Part shown: piece by piece, positions 16,814 through 23,771 of the stretch
Position numbering within the stretch: position 1 is the first letter of the stretch
Layout of the letters: each line of letters starts with the position of its first letter
Assembly (NCBI RefSeq): GCF_025949695.1
Contig: NZ_JAPDFL010000001.1
Coordinates: forward strand, 1,036,001-1,100,000
Length of the DNA: 64,000 bases
Source: Pararhodobacter zhoushanensis
GTDB taxonomy: Bacteria; Pseudomonadota; Alphaproteobacteria; Rhodobacterales; Rhodobacteraceae
Reading direction: 5' to 3'
Notes under the pieces: generated by a model
Told to the model about the DNA's origin: nothing
Databases searched by the model: none
Seen by the model: only the letters and a program-made list of their open reading frames with translations
Program-made: the position numbers and the translations under genes

Positions 16814-18248
16814 GGCGATTCACCCAGCACGCGCCGGACCTCGGCCAGCGAGGTCGCGCCCTCGGCCACCAGCATCAGCGCCGAGGCCATCAGTGTGGGG
16901 CGTGGCCCGGCGGCCTCGCGCAGGGTGACTTCCGAGGCGTCGCTGTCAATCGCGGCGCGCAGGGTTTCGTCTATTTCGAGGATATCGAAAATACCGACCC
17001 GCCCGGTGAAGCCAGTGTCATCGCATTTCTCGCAGCCCGCTGCGTGGCCGATCATCTCAGGCAGCGGCACGCCATGCGCGGCGAACTGCGCTGCCTCTTG
17101 CGCCGTGGGCCCGGCCTTGCGCGCACAGTCCGGGCACAGCCGCCGCACCAGCCGTTGCGCGACAACGCCGCGCAGGGTGGCGGCGATCAGATACCCCTCG
17201 ACCCCCAGCTCGCGCAGGCGCACCACGGCGGCCAGTGCGGTGTTGGCGTGCAGGGACGAGAACACCAGATGCCCGGTCAGCGCCGCCTCGCTGGCGGTCT
17301 GCGCGGTTTCGGTATCGCGGATTTCGCCCACCAGGATCACATCGGGGTCTTGCCGCAGGATCGAGCGCAGGCCGCGCGCGAAGGTCAGCCCGATTTCGGG
17401 GTTCACCGGGGTCTGGCTGATGCCGGGCAGATCGTATTCAACCGGATCTTCCACGGTCAGGATCGTGCGTTCGCGCCGGTCGGCCAGTCGCAGCAGGGAA
17501 TAGAGCGTGGTCGTCTTGCCCGAGCCGGTCGGCCCGGTGGCCAGAATGATGCCGTTGGGCAGCGCGGCCAACCGGTTCAGCCGCTCGGCATTCACCGCTG
17601 ACAGGCCCAGCCGGTCCAGCGCCATCAGCCCGCCCGAGCGGTCCAGAAGGCGCATCACCACCCGCTCGCCGTGATGGCCGGGCAGGGTGGACAGACGCAC
17701 GTCGATGGCCCGCCCGCCCAGCCGCAGCGCGATGCGCCCGTCCTGCGGCAGGCGCGTCTCGGCGATATCCAGCCCGGCCATGACCTTGAGCCGCGAAACC
17801 ACGCGCTTGGCGGGCACGTCGCGGCGGTCAAAGACCGATTGCATGGTGCCGTCGATGCGCATGCGGGCGCGCAACCCGTCCTCATGCGGTTCCAGATGCA
17901 GGTCGGACGCCGAGCCGCGCACCGCCTGCCGCAGCATCTGGTTGACCAGCCGGATCACCGGCGCGTCTTCGGGGTCTTCCAGAATGTCGCGGGACAGGCC
18001 ACGCTGGGGGAGTCTTCGAGGTCAAAAGCAACCTCGCCGCCCTCATCGCTGCCGGTGTCATAGAGGCGCGAGAGGCGCGACAGGAACCCTTCGCCATCGT
18101 GCATCTCAGGCTCGACCGCCTGACCCGCCGCGCGGCGGGCGGCGCGCAACCCGTTCATCGTGACCTCGGGCCCGGTGAGCAGCGTGGCCTCGTCCAGCGC
18201 GACCTGATTGTCGCGAGCAAAGGCGAAGGGCAGGCGCGCGCCGCTCAT
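16810..18248 (-). CDS. gspE: Type II secretion ATPase GspE, apparent frameshift near the N-terminus
   Basis: The secretion ATPase, about 479 residues after repair. It contains Walker A GPTGSGKTTTLY (about residue 239), the Asp box ILTVEDPVEY, Walker B ILVGEIRDTETA, the His box GHLVFSSLHAN and the zinc tetracysteine (CPDC...CEKC). The first 80 codons (from ATG 18248) end in a wrong frame after AFDLEDSP. One extra base in the GGGGG run at 18006-18010 restores QRGLSRDILEDPEDAPVIRL and joins the two parts. As it stands, only the C-terminal 382 residues would be made from an internal start. Confidence 0.87.
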
Positions 18249-18251
18249 CGC

Positions 18252-20171
18252 TTACTGGCCCTGATCCACTTGCAGGCGGGGCGGCAGCGGCGGGAACAGA
18301 CGGTCACGCACCGCCTGATCGACATAGGGATCATCGAACGGCTGGTTCAGATCCACGCCGTCGAAAGGAAACCCGGTGCGGCGCACCTGCGGGTACAGGC
18401 TGTCGGTGTTGCGCGGCGAGACGAGACGGCCCAGACGCTCGGTCTCGCGCGCGATCTGACGGCTGAGCGCGGTGGCCTGATGGTCATCGCGCACGACGCG
18501 CGGGCGCAGCATGATCAGCAGCACGCGCTGGCCCTCTTGCAGCGAGCGACCCCGGAACAGCGCGCCCAGCACAGGCAGGTTGCTCAGGCCGGGGACGCGC
18601 TGGTTCTGCGCGGTCGAGTTGTCCTCGATCAGCCCACCCAGAATGATTACCTCGCCGTCCCCGACCAGTGCGTTGGTGCTCAGCCGACGCCGGGCGGTGA
18701 CTTCGCCCCCGGCGGCGGATGTCGTGCCGGTCAGGTTGGACACCTCCTGCGCGATGGCCATGCGCACGGTGCCGTCATCGGTGATCTGCGGGCGCACGGT
18801 CAGGGTCAGGCCGACGTCCTGTCGCTCGATGGTCTGGAACGGCTGATCGGGCACGGCACTGTCGCCGACGGTGGAATACTGGCCGGTCACGAAGGGCACG
18901 TTCTGTGCGACGATGATCTCGGCTTCCTGATTGTTCAGGGTCAGTACGGCGGGGGTGCTGAGCAGCCGGGTCGAGCGTTCACGGGCAATCGCAGTGAGCA
19001 GCGCGGCGAAGTTGCCGTCCGAGGCACCCAGAACGCCGCCATTGCCGGGATTGACGTTGTTGCCCGCCATGGCCGCCGAAATCAGCGTGATCAGCGAGGT
19101 GCGGCCATCCAGCGCGAACGAGGTGCCGCCGCCGATGGCGTCATTGAGCAACCCGCCGAACTGCACCGACAGGTCAGAAAAATTCTCGGCGCTGACTTCA
19201 AAGATCACCGCTTCGATCAGAACCTGCGACGGGCGGGTATCGAGCGACTGGATCGCGCGGGTGATCGCCTCGACCCGGTCCTGCGGGGCGGTGATGATGA
19301 TCGCGTTGGACTGCGGTTCGGCGACGATGGTGATCGCCGCGTCGCCTTCGCCGCCCGCGCCCATCGACTGGCGGATGACATCGGCCAGTTCGGTCGCCTG
19401 CGCGAAATTCAGCCGCACGACGCGCGAGGTCGGGCGCATCTGCGGCGTATCGAGCTGCATCACGACCGAGCGCACACGGTCGCGGAATTCGGACGGGCCG
19501 GACACGACGATGGCATTCGCGCCGGGGTCGGCGGCGATGGTGCCGGTCGCGGCGGTCGGTGGCAGCGCGGCCTGCAACACGGTGATCATCTCGGATGCGC
19601 GGCCGTGGTTCAGGCGGATGGTTTCCACCGAGCGGCTGCTGGCGGTGTTCAGACGCTCGATCAGCGCCTCGATCCGGGTGATGTTTTCGGTGCGGTCCGA
19701 CAGCACGAACAGCCCGGCCGAGGGGATCGGCGTCAGGATCGCATCGGGCGCGACCAGCGGTTCGAGCACATCGTACATCTCGACGATATCGCCGCCGCGC
19801 ACCGGGATCACGCGCGTCTCATACCCGCCGCCGCGCTGCGCGCGTGCCGCCGCCAGACCCGAGGCCAGATGCATCGGCACGATCCGGTCGATGCCTTCGC
19901 CCTCAAGGATCGTCACGCCGTTGATTTCCAGCACGTTCAGGAAAATCTCGTACATCGACGCCGGGGTGACCGGAACGGGCGCATAGACCGAGACCGTGCC
20001 CTGCACCTCGGGATCGACCAGAAAGTTGCGCCCGGTCTGTTCCGACACCAGCTGGATATAGCTGCGCAGATCGACGTCGCGCAGATCCAGCCGGATTTGC
20101 GCCGAGGCCGGGCGCAGGGCGCCAAAGGCAAGCAAGAGTCCGAGCAGCAGGAAGGCGGCGAAGCGGGTCAT
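18252..20171 (-). CDS. gspD: Type II secretion outer-membrane secretin GspD
   Basis: A 639-residue secretin with a cleavable signal peptide (about residues 1-24, PASA). It continues with N0 (RLDLRDVDLRSYIQLVSEQTG), repeated N1-N3 domains (with ADPGANAIVVSGPSE and AEPQSNAIIITAPQD) and the secretin core (FVTGQYSTVGD, QDVGLTLTVRPQI, EVIILGGLIEDN). It forms the multimeric outer-membrane channel. The C-terminal pilotin-binding S-domain is short. It lies 58 bp downstream of gspC and 3 bp upstream of gspE. Confidence 0.95.
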   Translation of the reverse strand: MTRFAAFLLLGLLLAFGALRPASAQIRLDLRDVDLRSYIQLVSEQTGRNFLVDPEVQGTVSVYAPVPVTPASMYEIFLNVLEINGVTILEGEGIDRIVPMHLASGLAAARAQRGGGYETRVIPVRGGDIVEMYDVLEPLVAPDAILTPIPSAGLFVLSDRTENITRIEALIERLNTASSRSVETIRLNHGRASEMITVLQAALPPTAATGTIAADPGANAIVVSGPSEFRDRVRSVVMQLDTPQMRPTSRVVRLNFAQATELADVIRQSMGAGGEGDAAITIVAEPQSNAIIITAPQDRVEAITRAIQSLDTRPSQVLIEAVIFEVSAENFSDLSVQFGGLLNDAIGGGTSFALDGRTSLITLISAAMAGNNVNPGNGGVLGASDGNFAALLTAIARERSTRLLSTPAVLTLNNQEAEIIVAQNVPFVTGQYSTVGDSAVPDQPFQTIERQDVGLTLTVRPQITDDGTVRMAIAQEVSNLTGTTSAAGGEVTARRRLSTNALVGDGEVIILGGLIEDNSTAQNQRVPGLSNLPVLGALFRGRSLQEGQRVLLIMLRPRVVRDDHQATALSRQIARETERLGRLVSPRNTDSLYPQVRRTGFPFDGVDLNQPFDDPYVDQAVRDRLFPPLPPRLQVDQGQ

Positions 20172-20229
20172 GGCGCGATTGTTTCCGTTTGGTAAGCAAG
20201 GTCAACTGGTAAGCGCAGGAAGGTCGGTG

Positions 20230-20910
20230 TCATCGGCTGATCCCGAACCGGTCGCGCGGACTTGCCGGGACCGGTCCGTCCCGAAAGCGGTCGCCGTCAA
20301 TCGGGCGTCTGCGCGTGGGGCCTTCATAATCGGCGCCCATGCTGCCGTCATAGGCATCGGCGTCGACAGGGGTGGAATCTTCGGAAAATCCGATCAGGTA
20401 GGGTTCGCCATATAGATCAATGACCACGCCCTCTTCGGTAATGTCGTCGACAGCATAGCCGTCGGGCAGCAGGTCGCCGACGTGCAGCATCATGACCCCC
20501 TCGGGCGTTTCGAGCAATGCGAAACTCTCGCTGATGCCGTCGCTCATCGCCAGCCCGCGCAGCACAAACGCGCTGTCATCGAAATCGTCGGCAGGGTCAT
20601 AGGCGGGCTCGGGGATGCGGGGCGCAGGCGGAGCCTCGGCGACAGGGGCGGCGGCGGGCGGTGTGCCGAACAGCGCCGCCCAGCTTTGGCGCGCGGGGGC
20701 CGTGTCGGTCGCGGTGCCAGCGGGTTGGGTGACAGCGGCGATGGGGGGCAGGGGGGCTGCTTGCGGTGTCGGGGCGAGCAGGGCCAAAGCAGCCAGACCC
20801 AAACCGCAGCCCGCGACCACTGACGCGCAGAACAGCAACAGCGCCGACGGCCGGGCCGTCGGGGAATGCGTCAGGGCAGTCGTCACGCGGGCGGGCGTGG
20901 CAAGGGTCAT
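20230..20910 (-). CDS. gspC: Type II secretion protein GspC-like
   Basis: A 226-residue protein with a short cytoplasmic tail, one membrane helix (about 23-46), a proline/alanine-rich linker and a homology-region domain (FVLRGLAMSDGISESFALLE to about residue 160). The HR domain contacts the GspD N0 domain in known systems. No PDZ or coiled-coil segment follows; the tail is acidic and then arginine-rich, so the protein is shorter than the classic 270-residue GspC. It heads the gspC-D-E-F operon and is divergent from a lipoprotein gene. Confidence 0.8.
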   Translation of the reverse strand: MTLATPARVTTALTHSPTARPSALLLFCASVVAGCGLGLAALALLAPTPQAAPLPPIAAVTQPAGTATDTAPARQSWAALFGTPPAAAPVAEAPPAPRIPEPAYDPADDFDDSAFVLRGLAMSDGISESFALLETPEGVMMLHVGDLLPDGYAVDDITEEGVVIDLYGEPYLIGFSEDSTPVDADAYDGSMGADYEGPTRRRPIDGDRFRDGPVPASPRDRFGISR

Positions 20911-20937
20911 GCGCGATGGGCCTCATGGGTGTTTTTG

Positions 20938-20966
20938 TGGACATTATCGGCCTCTCGGCCTAGGAT
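20938..20966 (+). promoter_or_regulatory. Candidate promoter for the lipoprotein gene
   Basis: TGGACA at 20938-20943 and TAGGAT at 20961-20966 have exact 17-bp spacing. They match the -35 box at five and the -10 box at four of six positions. The site lies 15 bp before the first possible start codon. Confidence 0.45.
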
Positions 20967-20981
20967 GAAAAGAAAAATAAG

Positions 20982-21518
20982 GTGAGAGCAGTGATCCAAT
21001 TCCTTCGGTTCAGGGGCCGGATACCGGCGCTGTGCGCAGTGCTGCTGCTCGCGTCATGCGAAGCGGCGGGAACGCTGGCAGGCGGCGGTGCGCAATCGGA
21101 CTATCTGGTTGCCCGTCAGGCGCTGGAGACCGGCAATTACGATCTGGCCATCCGCCGTTATGGCGCGCTGATGGAACAGGTTGATGCCGCCTCGGCCTCG
21201 CGGTTGCAGCTTGAATATGCCCACGCCCTGTTGCGCGGTAACCGCTATGACGAGGCGATCGCGATCTGCGACACGCTGGTCGCGCGGCAAACCGGCTCGA
21301 TCCATGCCTCGGCCCTGTCGGTGCGCGGCACGGCCCGCCACGAAGCGGCGCGGCGGCTGCTGGATGCAGGGCGCGACCCGTCAACCGCCCGTGCACTGCT
21401 GGTCGCGGCGGGCAGTGACATCGACGCCTTTCTGGCCGCGCCGGGTGCGCTGGACGCCGCCGGGTCGATGCGCGCCCGCTCGCAGCTGATCACCGCGGAT
21501 CTGGGCCGGTTAAGCTGA
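20982..21518 (+). CDS. Small TPR-like lipoprotein next to the secretion genes
   Basis: A 178-residue protein with a lipoprotein signal: a hydrophobic stretch ending in the lipobox LLASC, Cys29 from the first start. The mature part is helical and resembles two tetratricopeptide-like units (DYLVARQALETGNYDLAIRR and LLRGNRYDEAIAICDTLVA), as in TadD-like or pilotin proteins. Start choice is between GTG 20982 and GTG 20991; AGGTGA at 20981-20986 favours the second. It is divergent from gspC and ends at a clear terminator. A role as a pilotin or assembly factor for GspD is plausible but unproven. Confidence 0.7.
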   Translation: MRAVIQFLRFRGRIPALCAVLLLASCEAAGTLAGGGAQSDYLVARQALETGNYDLAIRRYGALMEQVDAASASRLQLEYAHALLRGNRYDEAIAICDTLVARQTGSIHASALSVRGTARHEAARRLLDAGRDPSTARALLVAAGSDIDAFLAAPGALDAAGSMRARSQLITADLGRLS

Positions 21519-21560
21519 TCCGCACCGCCTGGTCGTGACGCCGCGCTATCGCCTGTCAGA

Positions 21561-21589
21561 GGCCGCCCGTGACAACGGGCGGTCTTTTT
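21561..21589 (+). terminator. Rho-independent terminator
   Basis: The stem CCGCCCGT/ACGGGCGG, with a GACA tetraloop and extended by two more pairs, is followed directly by TCTTTTT. It lies 42 bp after the lipoprotein stop. Confidence 0.9.
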
Positions 21590-21634
21590 GATGGGCTGGT
21601 CTGCGGTTCGCCACCGGTTTCTGTGCCGCTGAAA

Positions 21635-21663
21635 AGTCAAATTCATTACAATTTTTAGTCAAA
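21635..21663 (+). promoter_or_regulatory. AT-rich regulatory patch with direct repeats
   Basis: AGTCAAA occurs at 21635-21641 and again at 21657-21663, 22 bp apart (two helical turns), inside an AT-rich island of about 45 bp in otherwise GC-rich DNA. It lies 72-100 bp upstream of the first secreted-paralogue gene and after the terminator. The arrangement suits a transcription factor binding site or promoter. Confidence 0.4.
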
Positions 21664-21734
21664 ATTTGCCTAACTTCGGCCCTGTTCAGCCGCCAGTTTG
21701 CCCGCAGTGACAGTAACGGTACAGGGGTGGCTTC

Positions 21735-22226
21735 ATGGGTCTTGAGAACACAACCGCGCGGCACGTCGCCTTCGCCATTCTGGCGGCTGGCGTTGCGCTG
21801 GCGACGCCAGCGGCAGCGACAACCGAGCTGCTGGGCGGCGGTTTCATGGTCAGCCGGTGGGGTGGCTGCGAAGACTACGGCTGGGTCGGCACCCAGCAGG
21901 TTCTGGCACGCATGGAGCCGCAGGGGGCACCCGGCAATCTGGCGACCGAGTCCCAGCTGTCCCTGCTTCTGAGCACCGGCACTATCGCCATCCGCTACAA
22001 CAACGAGGGTGGCTATCGACGCAATCAGGAGATCACGCAGGCCACCTATGTCTGGAATGGTCCGTGGACGCCCGACGAGCCATCCATGTCGCTGTCATGG
22101 GATCTTTATGGCGAGATCCCCGAGGCCAGTGACAGCGCTCTGGACCAATTGGTCATCAATTTCCAGAACTTCAACGAGCACCCGGGTTGCCGCATGTCGG
22201 TTTTCCTGGTGATGCAACGCAACTGA
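21735..22226 (+). CDS. Small secreted protein of unknown function, paralogue 1
   Basis: A 163-residue protein that I do not recognise. A signal peptide is clear (about residues 1-28, cleavage near PAAA). The mature part begins with LLGGGFMVSRWGGCEDYGW and ends with HPGCRMSVFLVM, so Cys45 and Cys152 may form a disulphide. It is rich in aromatic and polar residues, as in small extracellular beta proteins. The next gene encodes a divergent copy with the same GGG-(F/Y), GC-x-x-YGW and C-terminal GC features. It sits beside the type II secretion genes, so it may be a secreted substrate. TTG or other starts are not needed; the ATG at 21735 fits. Confidence 0.75.
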   Translation: MGLENTTARHVAFAILAAGVALATPAAATTELLGGGFMVSRWGGCEDYGWVGTQQVLARMEPQGAPGNLATESQLSLLLSTGTIAIRYNNEGGYRRNQEITQATYVWNGPWTPDEPSMSLSWDLYGEIPEASDSALDQLVINFQNFNEHPGCRMSVFLVMQRN

Positions 22227-22237
22227 GGGGCTCTGTG

Positions 22238-22747
22238 ATGAAACCGTTTCTGCGCCGTCTTACCGCCCGTCTCGCCCCGCTTGTTGCCGTTGCGCTGATG
22301 GGCGTCTCTGCGCCCGCGCATGCCGAATTCATGGGCGGCGGCTATCTCACCGATTACGCGGGCTGCGATCAATACGGCTGGCCGGTCAATGTCGAAATGG
22401 TCCGCGCCCGCTACAGTGCCCGCGAGATCGACGGCGGCCCGTCGCAGATCGTGCTCACTTTCGCCGTGGGGGGCGTGAACACCTTTGTCTACTATGGCGA
22501 CCTGTCGCCCAGCCGCGCCTGGCGGCAGGCGTCGGGTCAGGTGATCTGGGGCACCTCGGGGGCCATCCGGCCTGCGCCGCGCCTTCGGGTGCTCGAACGC
22601 GAAAGCATCCCGTTTGCCGGTGCCAGTTTCGATGCGCATGTCGAAAACATCCGGCTGCGCCTGCGTATCCGCCATTTCAACGGCATGCGCGGGTGCACGG
22701 TGACGGCCGTGCTGATGCTGAACGACTGGAATAACGAGATTAACTGA
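22238..22747 (+). CDS. Small secreted protein of unknown function, paralogue 2
   Basis: A 169-residue protein, tandem homologue of the preceding gene. It has a signal peptide (about 1-29, APAHA). The mature N-terminus is EFMGGGYLTDYAGCDQYGW, and a C-terminal block NGMRGCTVTAVLML mirrors paralogue 1 (Cys43 and Cys153). ATG 22238 is chosen because GAGGGG lies just upstream and it begins the signal peptide; the frame opens earlier inside paralogue 1. The two genes are 11 bp apart and should be cotranscribed. Its stop is 3 bp from that of the convergent formate dehydrogenase delta gene. No known family is recognisable by eye. Confidence 0.75.
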   Translation: MKPFLRRLTARLAPLVAVALMGVSAPAHAEFMGGGYLTDYAGCDQYGWPVNVEMVRARYSAREIDGGPSQIVLTFAVGGVNTFVYYGDLSPSRAWRQASGQVIWGTSGAIRPAPRLRVLERESIPFAGASFDAHVENIRLRLRIRHFNGMRGCTVTAVLMLNDWNNEIN

Positions 22748-22750
22748 CGC

Positions 22751-22975
22751 TTACGCAGGCTCGACCGGGCGGCGGATCTGATCTGCCGCCTCGATCACCA
22801 AGGGCGACAACCCCTCGCCCCCCGCGTCGAGCAGCGCGAACAGCTCGCGGCGCATCCGGGGTTCCCAGAAATCGTTGATGTGCAGCGCCAGCCCTTCGAC
22901 GCCCTCGGCATGGGGTTTGGACGCCATGAAGGTGGCGATCTGATTGGCCATGCGGGTGATCTTTTCAGCGGACAT
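22751..22975 (-). CDS. fdsD: NAD-dependent formate dehydrogenase delta subunit
   Basis: A 74-residue protein matching the FdsD family (MSAEKITRMANQIATFMAS...NDFWEPRMRRELFALLD). FdsD is a small subunit of the soluble molybdenum formate dehydrogenase, needed for full activity in Rhodobacter-type enzymes. It is last in the operon, and its start overlaps fdhD by 11 bases. No frameshift or truncation is seen. Confidence 0.92.
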   Translation of the reverse strand: MSAEKITRMANQIATFMASKPHAEGVEGLALHINDFWEPRMRRELFALLDAGGEGLSPLVIEAADQIRRPVEPA

Positions 22976-23771
22976 TCTGCTCTCTCGTCTCGATACGGTC
23001 GGTATGGGTGAAAGCCTCGAACCGGTCGGGGCGGGCCTGCGCGATCAGGGTGATGCCCAGATGATCGGCCAGCGCGACGGCGTCGGCGGTCGGGGACGAC
23101 ACGGCAATGATCGCCGGGGCACCCAGCGCGGCGACCTTTTGCACAAGGTCGATGGAGACGCGGCTGGTCAGCACCACCGCGCCAGTCCCGGCGCGGGTGC
23201 CCGCGCGCAGCATCGCGCCCGCCAGCTTGTCCAGCGCGTTGTGCCGCCCGACATCCTCACGCGCCGCCACGATCCGCGCGCCGTCCCAGAACCCGGCGCA
23301 ATGCACCGAGCGGGTGGCATCGTGCAGCGTTTGCTGCGCGGGCAGCGCGGCAATCGCGGCCATCACCTGCGCAGGTGTCAGGCGGAAGCTGCCATGCGGC
23401 ACGGGCGCCATCTCGCGCAGCGCCTGCTCCAGACTGTCGATGCCGCACAGCCCGCAGCCCACCGGCCCGGCCATCACCCGGCGGCGCGCGGTCAGCCGCG
23501 CCTCGGCATCCTTGGACACCCAAAGCTGCACATCCAGCCCGCGCGGGGTTTCGACAACCTCGACGCTTTCGATCTCTTCGGGCCGCGCCAGCCCTTCGGT
23601 CAGCGCGAACCCAAAGGCGAAATCGGCCAGATGGTCGGGCGTGGCCATCATCACCGCCTGCGTGGTGCCGTTGAAGCTGAGCGCGACGCCGACCTCTTCA
23701 GGCAACACCCGTTCGCCCGACGCGATGGACGCGCCGAACGACAGGCGGGGAAGGGGCCGCGCGCCCTGCAT
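22965..23771 (-). CDS. fdhD: Formate dehydrogenase accessory sulfurtransferase FdhD (FdsC)
   Basis: A 268-residue sulfur carrier that hands sulfur from a cysteine desulfurase to the molybdenum cofactor of formate dehydrogenase. The catalytic pair Cys106 and Cys109 sits in VGCGLCG, followed by the FdhD core (CAGFWDGARIVAAREDVGRH and VVLTSRVSIDLVQK). The ATG at 23771 is used because it overlaps the fdsA stop as TAATG; the longer frame upstream lies inside fdsA. In Rhodobacter this gene is called fdsC and also binds the cofactor. Confidence 0.93.
   Translation of the reverse strand: MQGARPLPRLSFGASIASGERVLPEEVGVALSFNGTTQAVMMATPDHLADFAFGFALTEGLARPEEIESVEVVETPRGLDVQLWVSKDAEARLTARRRVMAGPVGCGLCGIDSLEQALREMAPVPHGSFRLTPAQVMAAIAALPAQQTLHDATRSVHCAGFWDGARIVAAREDVGRHNALDKLAGAMLRAGTRAGTGAVVLTSRVSIDLVQKVAALGAPAIIAVSSPTADAVALADHLGITLIAQARPDRFEAFTHTDRIETREQNVR

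Noticed and set aside
18099..20195. A 698-codon plus-strand frame opposite gspD.
   Set aside because: High GC content leaves the opposite strand open; the product is arginine/histidine-rich with no domain, while gspD is clear on the other strand.
21735..22747. Idea that the two tandem secreted proteins are a toxin and its immunity protein.
   Set aside because: Both have signal peptides and shared N- and C-terminal motifs, so they are paralogues rather than a toxin-antidote pair.
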